Positions 46,202 through 56,035 of a DNA stretch of 64,000 nucleotides are shown in pieces. The stretch comes from G963677445 sp963677445 (GTDB lineage Bacteria > Bacteroidota > Ignavibacteria > Ignavibacteriales > Melioribacteraceae): contig CAXXGF010000030.1 of NCBI GenBank assembly GCA_963677445.2, forward strand, positions 4,197 through 68,196, in the 5' to 3' direction. Each line of letters begins with the position of its first letter. Position 1 is the stretch's first letter. Both the position numbers and the translations under genes were made by a program. The notes beneath the pieces were generated by a model that ran no database searches, was not told the DNA's origin, and worked only from the letters and a program-made list of their open reading frames with translations.

Positions 46202-46246
46202 ACCTAACTACCTCAAAGACAAAAATGAAAAAAAGATAAAACACAA

Positions 46247-46298
46247 GGAACATCCCCGCGCTAAGAATAAAAACGTTAAAACAGCGCGGGGATGTTCC
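46247..46298 (-). terminator. Perfect 16-bp inverted repeat after the PorV-like gene
   Basis: GGAACATCCCCGCGCT (46247-46262) and AGCGCGGGGATGTTCC (46283-46298) are exactly complementary around a 20-base loop. On the minus strand the stem is followed by TTGTGTTTTATCTTTTTTT. It lies 5 bp after the PorV-like stop, so it is a terminator or attenuator that may separate that gene from the amidase genes. Confidence 0.75.
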
Positions 46299-46303
46299 AA
46301 AAA

Positions 46304-47317
46304 TCAGAATTTAACTCCGAATGAGAAATAATGCACACTTGTAAGGCGTCCAAAATCCTCATAGGCATAATCTACTTTTAATAAAGCGGCGCTCATTACC
46401 CTGTAATGGATACCAACACCAAAGGTAACTCCTTCTTCCGATTCTTTCTGGAACAATGATTTATATCCGGCGCGAACCATGATAATATCGTTCCATGAGT
46501 ATTCACCGCCACAGTTAATTGCTTCATAATGATCATTTGGATGAATAGCGTCGATAGCGGCAGTAAAACGGGATTCACCATACTTAATAACATCCGCGGC
46601 TACTCCGGCTCTGAAAATCAATGGGAGATCATACGAATCAAGCTGTATCTCAGTATTGATATAATTGCCGCCTGTCCCGTTAACGGCATGAACAATAAGT
46701 ATATCTCTTCCGGTCATCTTCATCTTTGTGCCAAAATTTGTAATACTGGCGGCAATACGAAGTTCATTAAGAATCGGTATTTTATACATTGTCCCCGCGT
46801 CCAGTGCAAAACCTGTAGCAGACATATGCCAGATATGCTCACTGATATATTTCACATTAAAACCGATCGAAAAATTATCGGTAAGTTCTCTGGCAAAGTT
46901 CACACCAATCGCTATTCCTCCGGCGGAAAAACGTTCACCGGTTCCTTCCGGGGCTTCGAGAGTGCGAACATTCATTTCATCCATTGAAAAAACATTAACA
47001 AAAGCGCCTACTGTTCCTATTCCGGGCAAATGTGATCCGATCGCCGCGTAATCACACTTCATATCGGCAAACCAGTCCACATGATTAAAAAACGCTTCGT
47101 TATTATAATTCATCGCCATTCCGGCAGGGTTCCAGTACATTGATGACATATCATTTGCTGTTGCCGTAAAAGCGCCACCCATACCAATAGCTCTGGGACC
47201 AACTCCTATTTTCAGAAATGAGGCGGCAGTTGTTCCCGACTTGGTCAATTCCTGTGAATGGGCCGCTGTAAATGCCACCAGAACCAGGAAAATAAATAAT
47301 TTATTCAGGCTTTTCAT
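46304..47317 (-). CDS. PorV/PorQ-family outer-membrane beta-barrel protein
   Basis: A 337-residue FadL-like barrel. A signal peptide (LNKLFIFLVLVAFTAAHSQ) precedes GTTAASFLKIGVGPRAIGMGGAFTATANDMSSMYWNPAGMA, the hallmark of the PorV/PorQ family. In T9SS the PorV protein shuttles cargo to the attachment complex, but many paralogues in this phylum have no known role. The next gene upstream lies 40 bp away, and the TonB receptor lies beyond that, so the three are one transcription unit. The gene also neighbours a T9SS cargo amidase. Confidence 0.87.
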   Translation of the reverse strand: MKSLNKLFIFLVLVAFTAAHSQELTKSGTTAASFLKIGVGPRAIGMGGAFTATANDMSSMYWNPAGMAMNYNNEAFFNHVDWFADMKCDYAAIGSHLPGIGTVGAFVNVFSMDEMNVRTLEAPEGTGERFSAGGIAIGVNFARELTDNFSIGFNVKYISEHIWHMSATGFALDAGTMYKIPILNELRIAASITNFGTKMKMTGRDILIVHAVNGTGGNYINTEIQLDSYDLPLIFRAGVAADVIKYGESRFTAAIDAIHPNDHYEAINCGGEYSWNDIIMVRAGYKSLFQKESEEGVTFGVGIHYRVMSAALLKVDYAYEDFGRLTSVHYFSFGVKF

Positions 47318-47357
47318 TTAAAACTCCATTTTTAACAATTCATTTTACCACATTCAC

Positions 47358-50300
47358 TTATTTGATTACGGCAAATTTCACTAATTTTTCACCTATTCCA
47401 GGCGCGTCGATATGGGCTATGAACACTCCGTAAGAGATGCTGAAACCATCTTCATTAAGAAGATTCCAGTACTCCCGCCCATTTTGCATACCTGAATTGT
47501 GCTCAATTACGTTGATAAAATCACCGGCTACATTATATATCCTGATAGTGCATTCAGGAGGAAGATTTTCGAAATATATTCTTCTTTCTCCTCTTATCTC
47601 ATTTGCCAAAGCGTTTGTAGGTTCGATATCATTAAATCCCACATACGGATTGGGCACTACATAAATATTGTCTAGAACCGACGATCCCGCGTCCCGCGCT
47701 ATTTCACCAGCTTCAGTACTCAGGATAAATTTATCATCTGTGGTAAATGGTCTTTTGGTTTTAATGAAAAACACATCCCCTTCAGTCGGGAATATAGTTG
47801 CAACTGTTGTATCGGGATGTTTACCAAATCCTACAGCCCAGGTAACCGTATCTGTAGCGGTTCCCATTGATCCCGGTTTGAATATTGTAATTTCTTCACC
47901 AATACTAAATGCTGAGTCACGCGTGATAATATTTTCTGAAAGGAAAGTTAATACACGTTTGTAAACATCTGAATTTACGTCACGATATTTCACGCTGTAT
48001 TTTACTCCAACAAAGGCCACACCCTGGTGCAGAGTAAGAGCGGTATCAATAACATGATCGGAAAACTCAATTCTGTAATCAGCGGGATAAGGTTCTTTTG
48101 TAGGAAGAACCTGTGACAATCTCATATCCCAGCCCAGGTTAGCAGTACCTTCAATCCAGCCGGTTTCTTCTTCATTGATTTCCAGATCGGCTTCATCGTA
48201 TACTCTGAGATGAATACCCTGAAAAACCGGATTAGTATCATCACCATCAAGGGCGGTGCTTTCTTTTACAGGAAAGTTTCTGTAGGTCACAGTCACAGTA
48301 GATCCATCGGGGATGGAAGAACCATCAACTCTTCTGATAGCTCCCCTTTCATAGTCTATTTCAAAATCGGACCCTTCGGTGTATTCTGTTCCCGAAGAAC
48401 TTGCAACTTTCAGGTAGCTGTCCATTGAAATATTTCCCCTGCTCAAAGAGGTAAATTTGTCTTCATAAAGTTTTGCCTCTTCAGAAGTTGCTATATTATT
48501 GAGCAGAGAATAGTTTTTCTCTTCAATCATTTTACCGAGATAATTTAGCGAGTCAGAAAATGTCAGCGTATACTCGCCCCCTTCGGCAACAGCAAGATCA
48601 TCCATAATTTCAAAAGATATTTCACCAGTCCCTATTCCATAAAGATGATTAACTTTGTCATCTCCAATTGTCGGGGGTAAATAACCGGCGGCTCTCGGTC
48701 CGGGGATAACCTTCACGGTGTTATCATCAAATTTCAGCTCTGAGCTTATCGGATCAACACTGATCTTTTTGGTTGTCTCGGAAGGTGGAATACCCACAGA
48801 ATCGCCGTGATCATAGGCGACTAACGCATAATAGTAACTTTGGCCATTAATAACATTGTTACTGTCGACATAAGTGTGCTGCAGTCCCGTATTGTCTCCG
48901 AGATAGTAATGAACACCCCTTCCCTGGTAAGGGAGAGGATGAAATCCTTTCCAGGGCGATTCGAGACTATGTGTCCATTTGCCGTCGACATTTGTATCGA
49001 TATATGGCTCACCGCTATCCCATTCTCCATTTCCATTAAGGTCAGTATATGGTTCATCAACAAGATCAATATCCCATCTGCATTCAGTGCCGTCAAGCTT
49101 CTTGAGCGGGTCGGAAAGGAAAGATGAACCAAGTCCGTCTGTGATTACCTGAATATCACTAAAACTTTCATCAGTGCTTCTGTAAAGAACATAACCTTCA
49201 AAATCACGCCCGGTAATAGGATCAAGACTGGATTCAGCCGCTTTATCCCAGAATAAGGTAACTTTTTTATCACCCGGAATTGCTGTCAGTTTCGGTGTTG
49301 TCGGAGGTTTAAAAAACTGATAATTTTCATTGTAAATTCTCTGAACAGTTTCTGCCGACAGAAGCAGGTCTGTAAGATCTTCACCCAGCAAAAATGCCAT
49401 TGATATTCTTTTTGTTTCACCTTTCTTCAGATTTATGTAACCTGAACTAAAGATAAATACAATATCCTGGTTTCCGCGTATATCTGAATAGTTACCAGGC
49501 CTGCATCTGTTCCACATCGATTCATCATCTTTTATTGAACCGCCCGCTTTCCAGGTCCAGCTGTTAAAACTTGAAAGGCCTATCTGGTCAGATTCGTCAA
49601 GATCGGTATACTCAAAATTCGGCTCGCCCGGATATAATGGGTCAGGCGATCCGTCTGCCTGTCTGAGTCCGGCTGTCGGAATTCCATCGCCTTCACCTTC
49701 ATCGTTCGTCTTGGGGATACCGTCAATTCCAACGTCATGAATTGTCACATCCCAGTCGTCGTCATTGTCCCAGCCGTCATCCTGGCGCTCATCTATCATG
49801 CCATCACCATCATTATCCTCGCCATCATCCGGCTGGCCGGGACTTTCGAGGAACTTACAGCCGAGGAAACCAAGTGGTTTATTCCTGACTCCTTCCATAT
49901 CCTGGTCATAATAATAGGTCATGCTTCGGGCATAAACAGGAATATTATCGACATTAACTGAGTCGCTTGATTTTGGAGGCACAAAATATCCAAAGTCATC
50001 AGTATTTTCCGGAGAACCTCCCCCGATATCAGGATCGCCGTAAATACCGAAAATCACCGAATCGAGGTCCTTGTCACTGACGTTAGTAATAGTATATACA
50101 AAAAATATAGTGTTTTCAGCAAGCGCGTTGCTCCACTGGAAAGCTCTTCCATCTATTTGAATGCCAATACCCTTCCGTGTGGAATCGTCCTCGAATGGAT
50201 AGTAGTTAAATTCATGGTTCCATCTGTCATCCATGGCCCAGTAGGTTTCAAGGTCAGCGTTTGTAGCGTCCTGCGACAAATATCCGGGCCAGACATATTT

Positions 50301-50930
50301 ACCAAGTGTTGAATTATACCATGTACGGGGCCAGGAGTCGGGCTTGCCGTCATCATCGGAATCCTCGGCCGGGTTTGCGGCCATCTCATTCTGATCCGGA
50401 TCAGCATAACCGGGAAGAGGTTGCCACTGCCACAATGTATCTCCGGTGGGTGAAACTTCGAAAAGATTGGGATAATCATTCAAAGCGTCCGAAATAATAT
50501 GAATCCTTTTGGTTGAATCATTCGCGTCGGGCACCGAGGCGCCAACAAACGGACATGACTGAAAAAGGTAATCGGAGTTTTTCCAAACAAGGTTATCCAC
50601 TGCCCTGATTAGTCCGTATCCGGGCGCGACACCGCCATAATTATACAGACGGGTTGTAATTTTATTGCCGTTCATCAGGAATGATTTCCTGTCGGCCTGG
50701 GCGTTAACTTTTTTTATTCCGCCCGCTTTCCAGACATCTTCTTTTGCGGGAGCTTTCTCAGCTCTATGCTGCGTCTGCGCCTGTTTCATGCCCATTTGTT
50801 GCAGCAAGTCCTTAACTGCCTGATGTTCGGCAGCTCTTCTTTCATCAACGCTTTGTCCGAAAACCACAGGTGAGAGCATCAAAAAAAGAAGCAGGATATA
50901 TGATAATTTCATTAATGAACTGTTATTCAT
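47358..50930 (-). CDS. Large exported protein with Asp-rich calcium-type loops and FlgD-like C-terminus
   Basis: A 1190-residue secreted protein (signal peptide LSYILLLFLMLSPVVFG) whose middle holds DxDxDG-type loops, such as EDNDGDGMIDERQDDGWDN (about 375-393) and DLNGNGEWDSGEPYIDTN (about 650-667), suggesting Ca2+ binding. A fibronectin-like segment is at about 560-620 (FEGYVLYRS). The C-terminus (VVPNPYVG...IYFENLPPECTIRIYNVAGDFINVI...NEDGFSISYGVFIAHIDAPG) is a FlgD-like or atypical sorting domain rather than type A. It lies 25 bp downstream of a TonB receptor and 40 bp upstream of a PorV-like gene, which suggests a surface-exposed partner of that receptor. It has no named family. Confidence 0.6.
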   Translation of the reverse strand: MNNSSLMKLSYILLLFLMLSPVVFGQSVDERRAAEHQAVKDLLQQMGMKQAQTQHRAEKAPAKEDVWKAGGIKKVNAQADRKSFLMNGNKITTRLYNYGGVAPGYGLIRAVDNLVWKNSDYLFQSCPFVGASVPDANDSTKRIHIISDALNDYPNLFEVSPTGDTLWQWQPLPGYADPDQNEMAANPAEDSDDDGKPDSWPRTWYNSTLGKYVWPGYLSQDATNADLETYWAMDDRWNHEFNYYPFEDDSTRKGIGIQIDGRAFQWSNALAENTIFFVYTITNVSDKDLDSVIFGIYGDPDIGGGSPENTDDFGYFVPPKSSDSVNVDNIPVYARSMTYYYDQDMEGVRNKPLGFLGCKFLESPGQPDDGEDNDGDGMIDERQDDGWDNDDDWDVTIHDVGIDGIPKTNDEGEGDGIPTAGLRQADGSPDPLYPGEPNFEYTDLDESDQIGLSSFNSWTWKAGGSIKDDESMWNRCRPGNYSDIRGNQDIVFIFSSGYINLKKGETKRISMAFLLGEDLTDLLLSAETVQRIYNENYQFFKPPTTPKLTAIPGDKKVTLFWDKAAESSLDPITGRDFEGYVLYRSTDESFSDIQVITDGLGSSFLSDPLKKLDGTECRWDIDLVDEPYTDLNGNGEWDSGEPYIDTNVDGKWTHSLESPWKGFHPLPYQGRGVHYYLGDNTGLQHTYVDSNNVINGQSYYYALVAYDHGDSVGIPPSETTKKISVDPISSELKFDDNTVKVIPGPRAAGYLPPTIGDDKVNHLYGIGTGEISFEIMDDLAVAEGGEYTLTFSDSLNYLGKMIEEKNYSLLNNIATSEEAKLYEDKFTSLSRGNISMDSYLKVASSSGTEYTEGSDFEIDYERGAIRRVDGSSIPDGSTVTVTYRNFPVKESTALDGDDTNPVFQGIHLRVYDEADLEINEEETGWIEGTANLGWDMRLSQVLPTKEPYPADYRIEFSDHVIDTALTLHQGVAFVGVKYSVKYRDVNSDVYKRVLTFLSENIITRDSAFSIGEEITIFKPGSMGTATDTVTWAVGFGKHPDTTVATIFPTEGDVFFIKTKRPFTTDDKFILSTEAGEIARDAGSSVLDNIYVVPNPYVGFNDIEPTNALANEIRGERRIYFENLPPECTIRIYNVAGDFINVIEHNSGMQNGREYWNLLNEDGFSISYGVFIAHIDAPGIGEKLVKFAVIK

Positions 50931-50955
50931 ATCATTTATCTCCGTTTAGATTAAA

Positions 50956-53721
50956 TCAAAACTCTACCGACACACCTAATCTTACCTCTCTCGGAGGCAA
51001 ATAATAGGATGGTTGATTAAAATACTCGCTTGGGGCGCCATAGCCGGCAATTCCCTGCGCGAGCGCTTCAGATTCTTTGGCTGTTTCGAGAGTTTGATCA
51101 AGTGTATATGTTGCCCTTCCTGTGGAAGCGTATACATATCTTTCGTTAAGCGTATCGAATAAATTAAATACTTTTAGAAAAACAACTATATCAAAATTAT
51201 ACCAGGTGAAAGTTTTTTCAGCAAGAAGATCCACCACGGCCTGTGATGGTTTTCTGCCGCTATTGGGGCGAAGATAAACCTGCTGATCAAACAATACCGG
51301 ATCGTATGGCAGTCCTGATCCAAGTCTTGCGACCAACGTAACATTCCAGTCGGATGGATCGCCGACAGAAACAGTTCCGTTCAGGGTATGTTCCTGATCC
51401 CAGCTCAGGTATATCGGAATTTTTTCACTTTGTCTTCCGGAGGCGATATCAAGGAAAAACGCGTCTGAAGAAGTGTTGTTTCCTTCAGATACCTGGAAAG
51501 TGTAATCAAGAGTCGCACCGAAGATACTGTTGGGAGTTCTTCTTTTTGTCAGCGAAAAGGTGATACCTTTTATATTAGCGTAATCCTTATTTACATATTT
51601 CAGATATGTTTCATTCTCACTGATTCTGATCTGCTGAGTCGCGAGCAGATCGCGCACATCGCGGTAATATCCGGTCAGGTTGAACGCGATTTCCTCTGTT
51701 AACTGTTGCTGTAATCCAAGTTCGTAAGATACTGTTCTCTGGGGATTCAGGTTCGCGTTACCGTATGATTGTGAACTGAAGCTGTATTTAAAGTCCGAAT
51801 TTGAATAAAGATAAGCGAATGATGGCATCTGGTAAAAATGACCGTAAGAGAAATGTATAATACCTTTATCTGTTATCGGGAAAGAAATACCTGCTCGCGG
51901 ACTGATCTGATGTTTTACGGGAGAATCATCAAGTAAACTTTCTCTGTCTATCGTTGGAAGCAGATTCGGATCATGTGGGGTAGGATGAAAAATATCGGTC
52001 GAATATTTTGATTTTGAGTGGAAGTAGTCATACCTGACACCAATATTAACAACCATACTGGTAAATTCCATTTTGTCCTGGGCGTAAATGGAAAATTCAA
52101 TGGGTTTTTTAGTATAACTATTATGATTAGCTGTCCTTACATCGGGTATTGTCGGATTAAAATATCTTACTGTATCGCGCAATACTGAAAAATTCTCATA
52201 ATCAAGTATATGGTACTTAAATTCAGCGCCTGTTTTAAACTCATGATTTTTATTTAGCTGGCTTGTTATGTCAAATTTTGCGCCCAGTGTGCGGGTTCTC
52301 TGGTATGAGTGCCCGTTAAGTGTTCCGCCCGAAAGGAAAGAATATGTTCCGGGAGAAGATAATTTGTGACTGGGCTGATATCGCGGATCGGCATGATATT
52401 TTGATGTATCCAACTCCATTCCGGCATGAAAATCAACTTCGTTTCCATTATCATCCAGCAGAGGATAAAGATATTGCGTGTAATCATCCAAATTATACGA
52501 AGCCCGGAATGTATAAAAAGTGTTGTTCGACAAGGCATGTCTTATTTCGAGTGAATTAAGCATTCCCCAGCTGTTATAGTTGTAGCTGGCATCGGGATTT
52601 AGCCTTAAGCTGTGACTGTAATCTTTCGAGTAGGAATCGGAGATTATAACATCATAGTTTATTTTCATTGTCGAAAAAGGCCGAAAAGTCAATTTACCTG
52701 TGGCGCTTAAATATTGCCCGATACTCATGGGAACAATAGCGCTGTCGCCTGACATCGCAATTCGAATATCGTTTGGGTCCATGGGGTTAATATATACCGA
52801 ATCCCAGGGATTATGCTGTCTGACTCCATATAAATATCCTTTACTGTCAGAATATCTTCCGGAAACAAAAAATGAGAGCATCTCGTTTACGATAGGTCCT
52901 CCGAGTGAAGCTTCCCCGACAAAACTGTTCAGGGGATCAATATCATCTATATTAAAAAATGTTTCTTCCCTGCCAGATAAATAATCACCTGTGTAAAAAG
53001 TTACATTTCCATGATAATCGCTTCCCCCCTCCTTAGTAACCTGGTTTACGATACCGCTGAGCGCGTTTCCATATTCCGCGTTAAATGTTCCCGATACAAC
53101 TGACAGCTCCTGTATTGCGTTAGTGGCAATCGAAACACTATTACTGTTATTATAAGGGTTAGATACCGATACTCCATTGACAGTATAGGCAATTTCATTT
53201 GACCGACCGCCCCTGATATGGAGTTCCCCGCCGGCCCCCCTTGTTATGCCCGCCTGAAGCGCGAGAACCTGGCTGACACTTTCAACCGGCAGCGCCTCAA
53301 TTTGTTCAGCGTCAACTGAAGTGTGTGAAGATGTGAGATCTTTCCGGACCATCGGCGCTTCGGCCTTTATTACAATTGTCTCAAGATCTATATCTTCGGT
53401 GGACATTGAAAAATTTAGTGAGGTTGTAAAGTCGACAGCAACTTTCACATCGACAAATTTGCTCTTCTGAAAACCGACTCCTGAAGCGATAATACTGTAT
53501 CGCCCCGGCGGAATATTATTTATAACATAGCTGCCATCCAAATCTGTCGCAGCTCCCATTGAAGATCCTTCAATAATAATATTTATTCCGGGTAATGGTT
53601 CGCCGGTTTCTTTATCAGTAACCACACCGGATATTTTACCGGTGGTACCCGCGAAAAGCTTAACTGAGATTAGAAAAGTGAATAGAAAAAATAGAGGAAT
53701 TTTCCACAATAATTTATTCAT
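50956..53721 (-). CDS. TonB-dependent receptor with carboxypeptidase-like regulatory domain
   Basis: About 921 residues. The ATG at 53721 follows GGAGG closely and gives a signal peptide (MNKLLWKIPLFFLFTFLISVKLFAG). The N-terminal CarboxypepD_reg domain (GKISGVVTDKETGEPLPGINIIIEGS, about 25-105) is followed by a plug (VLALQAGITRGAGGELHIRGGRSNEIAYTVNGVSV) and a long 22-strand barrel ending in an aromatic residue (VRLGVSVEF). It takes up an unknown ligand with TonB energy; the SusC-like SusD partner is absent. It is the first gene of the run TonB-Asp-rich protein-PorV-like protein. Confidence 0.9.
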   Translation of the reverse strand: MNKLLWKIPLFFLFTFLISVKLFAGTTGKISGVVTDKETGEPLPGINIIIEGSSMGAATDLDGSYVINNIPPGRYSIIASGVGFQKSKFVDVKVAVDFTTSLNFSMSTEDIDLETIVIKAEAPMVRKDLTSSHTSVDAEQIEALPVESVSQVLALQAGITRGAGGELHIRGGRSNEIAYTVNGVSVSNPYNNSNSVSIATNAIQELSVVSGTFNAEYGNALSGIVNQVTKEGGSDYHGNVTFYTGDYLSGREETFFNIDDIDPLNSFVGEASLGGPIVNEMLSFFVSGRYSDSKGYLYGVRQHNPWDSVYINPMDPNDIRIAMSGDSAIVPMSIGQYLSATGKLTFRPFSTMKINYDVIISDSYSKDYSHSLRLNPDASYNYNSWGMLNSLEIRHALSNNTFYTFRASYNLDDYTQYLYPLLDDNGNEVDFHAGMELDTSKYHADPRYQPSHKLSSPGTYSFLSGGTLNGHSYQRTRTLGAKFDITSQLNKNHEFKTGAEFKYHILDYENFSVLRDTVRYFNPTIPDVRTANHNSYTKKPIEFSIYAQDKMEFTSMVVNIGVRYDYFHSKSKYSTDIFHPTPHDPNLLPTIDRESLLDDSPVKHQISPRAGISFPITDKGIIHFSYGHFYQMPSFAYLYSNSDFKYSFSSQSYGNANLNPQRTVSYELGLQQQLTEEIAFNLTGYYRDVRDLLATQQIRISENETYLKYVNKDYANIKGITFSLTKRRTPNSIFGATLDYTFQVSEGNNTSSDAFFLDIASGRQSEKIPIYLSWDQEHTLNGTVSVGDPSDWNVTLVARLGSGLPYDPVLFDQQVYLRPNSGRKPSQAVVDLLAEKTFTWYNFDIVVFLKVFNLFDTLNERYVYASTGRATYTLDQTLETAKESEALAQGIAGYGAPSEYFNQPSYYLPPREVRLGVSVEF

Positions 53722-53870
53722 CATAACCTCCGTGGGTATGAATTTCAATTAGATATGTTCGTATGATGTTGATTAAGCAGTACCTGTGGGCCTCTATATA
53801 AAGACATCTTCATACTATTTTATTGCCAATTTATATATTAACCCTGGTTTAATACCGTTTCAAAAAAAAA

Positions 53871-53894
53871 GCCGTGAAAAAAATATTCACGGCT
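53871..53894 (-). terminator. Rho-independent terminator of the FG-GAP gene
   Basis: GCCGTGAA and TTCACGGC form an 8-bp stem with an A/T loop, followed on the minus strand by CTTTTTTTTTG. It is 20 bp after the stop of the FG-GAP protein gene. Confidence 0.9.
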
Positions 53895-53913
53895 TTTGAT
53901 TTAATCTTTCATA

Positions 53914-55764
53914 TTATTTCAACAGCTGCATTTTGATTGACTTGCTGAAGTTGCCCCATTTAAGGGTTGTGATATAAGTACCACTCGCAACAGGCTGGTT
54001 GAAATTATTGGTTCCGTTCCATTCAACTTCATAAGAGCCTTTGGCAACAGTTTCACCATCTATAAGTGTTCTTACTTCTTTACCAAGCATATCATAAACA
54101 ACAACACTTATTTTTTTCTCAACAGGAATGCTGAATCTGACATTTGTTGACGGATTGAAAGGGTTGGGATAGTTCTGTTCCAGTACGTAATCGTCCGGAG
54201 TAACCTGGGTAAGATTTACTTCCCTGAAACCTGTTATTCCATATTCAAGAACGCGAAGGTTAACACCTTTATCACTGCCAACTTTTGCTGAACTGTCTTT
54301 CATGAATGAACTGTTATCAGGATCCCATGAGTAGTAGCTGTATGTTATTGAGTCAGCAACTGACTGATAAACCGCGATTGCTTCTTTGTTGCCGTCATTA
54401 TCAAGGTCAGCGCCGGCAAATATTCTTGATACAAATGGTGATTCTCCGTAAGTTGTATCAACCGGAACACCGAGTGAATCATAATAATTTACAGTAAAAA
54501 ACTGTCCTTCAGCGCCTTCAAAGTAAATTGATGCTTCCCAGTTTGTTGAATCAAGAAGTTCGCCTGTGCCTTTATATTCGTAACCTATGACGTTATAACC
54601 TGCTGAACCACCAATAAGAAGTTCATCTCTTCCGTTATCGTTAAAATCATATGCAGAGACTCCCCAGTGTGAACCAACAGTATTACCTGCAATATTCCAG
54701 AGGTTATCTCCAATAACATCCCATTGTTTTGGGTCATTGTCAAATACATATACTCCTTCATCATCGGGATTCAGGTTAAGCAGACTTATTTTATAATTCC
54801 AGTCTGAAGAGTTTGAAACGTAAATTGAACCGCAGATTTCTTCATTCCCATCACCATCGGCATCGAAAACAACAGCTCCCATGTAGTGAGTGCCATCAAC
54901 ACTACTATCGGCCATATATTCGTAATAGTGATCGTTACGTGCATGAGCAGTTGGAGTCGGATAAATATATGTATCAGCGCCATCAGGAATGATTGACCAG
55001 AAACCAAGGTAGTTCCAGTAAAGGTTTACAATTTCTCTTACGCCGTCGCCATTGTAGTCACATGTAAACGAATGCCACCATGAACCGCCTGAGAATCTGT
55101 TTTCAGGATGCACATTAGGATCGCCGCCTTCTATCTGCCAGGTTGCGAATCCGGGGAATGTACCAATTACCCCAATGATATAAACTTTTTGATCTTCGTT
55201 TGCTACAATTAGTTCACTTTTGCCATCGCCGTCAATATCTTCGACAAGGCCTGTTTCCCGGTCCATCCGAAATAAATCGGTACCAATAGTTGTCTGAAAT
55301 TGATCGTGTGGTAAAGTTAGAGCTGGTTGTGTTCCGTAGGAGTTGTCACCATCATTTTCCCATACTTCGATAGCTCCATCATTTCTTTTACCTGTCGGGA
55401 AAATAATTTCATATACACCATCTCCATCAAGGTCGCCTGTACGAACCCAGCGTGGAACTGAACTGTGATCTCTCATAACAACCGGACTTGACCAGACAAT
55501 TTCAATAACGCCGGGAGAAGTCATTTCCCAAACGTGAACACGTCCGCCGTTTGAATAATCAGTAGCAAGAATTTCCTGAAGACCATCACCGTCAAGATCA
55601 TGTTCGGCGATCCAGCAGCCTCTCGCCCCCTGATCATAAAAATATGCCATATTTGAATCGGAAGGAGCAAAACCTATCGGACTGTGATGAGCGATATCAG
55701 TCAACTGTCCGAAAGCAGTTCCTGCAATAAATAAAACTAGAAACAGAGTAAACAGCTTCTTCAT
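53914..55764 (-). CDS. FG-GAP repeat T9SS cargo protein
   Basis: A 616-residue exported protein with a signal peptide (KKLFTLFLVLFIAGTAFG). Seven Ca2+-binding FG-GAP-type repeats are visible, each DxDGDG..E: DLDGDGLQEIL, DLDGDGVYEII, DIDGDGKSELIV, DYNGDGVREIV, DADGDGNEEIC, DFNDNGRDELL and DLDNDGNKEAI (roughly residues 50-460), giving a probable seven-bladed propeller like integrin alpha heads. The last 85 residues are a T9SS type A domain (LEQNYPNPFNPSTNVRFSIP...KMQLLK). It is likely a surface adhesin or binding protein; no ligand is implied. It has its own terminator. Confidence 0.9.
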   Translation of the reverse strand: MKKLFTLFLVLFIAGTAFGQLTDIAHHSPIGFAPSDSNMAYFYDQGARGCWIAEHDLDGDGLQEILATDYSNGGRVHVWEMTSPGVIEIVWSSPVVMRDHSSVPRWVRTGDLDGDGVYEIIFPTGKRNDGAIEVWENDGDNSYGTQPALTLPHDQFQTTIGTDLFRMDRETGLVEDIDGDGKSELIVANEDQKVYIIGVIGTFPGFATWQIEGGDPNVHPENRFSGGSWWHSFTCDYNGDGVREIVNLYWNYLGFWSIIPDGADTYIYPTPTAHARNDHYYEYMADSSVDGTHYMGAVVFDADGDGNEEICGSIYVSNSSDWNYKISLLNLNPDDEGVYVFDNDPKQWDVIGDNLWNIAGNTVGSHWGVSAYDFNDNGRDELLIGGSAGYNVIGYEYKGTGELLDSTNWEASIYFEGAEGQFFTVNYYDSLGVPVDTTYGESPFVSRIFAGADLDNDGNKEAIAVYQSVADSITYSYYSWDPDNSSFMKDSSAKVGSDKGVNLRVLEYGITGFREVNLTQVTPDDYVLEQNYPNPFNPSTNVRFSIPVEKKISVVVYDMLGKEVRTLIDGETVAKGSYEVEWNGTNNFNQPVASGTYITTLKWGNFSKSIKMQLLK

Positions 55765-56035
55765 AAGTACCTCGTATTATTGATTAATGATTTTTACTGC
55801 AACAGTAAAGATTTTATATCATGCTTAAATTAACATTTCCTGTGATTATTATCAATATATCATTCAAAAAAAGTTTCCGCAGTCCTGCCTTAAAAGAGGA
55901 ATCCTGCTCTTTAATTTCACAATAATATATTTAATTTTCCGACATTTTTATATATTTTTCATACTGGAAATATAAATAAAACAATTATGAATTAAAATTC
56001 ATGAAACTTATCCTCTTATCGCCGGTTATGAAAAT

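Noticed and set aside
53914..55764. FG-GAP protein considered as part of an integrin-like cell-adhesion system or defence system
   Set aside because: Only a T9SS-secreted propeller can be supported; no partner gene suggests more.
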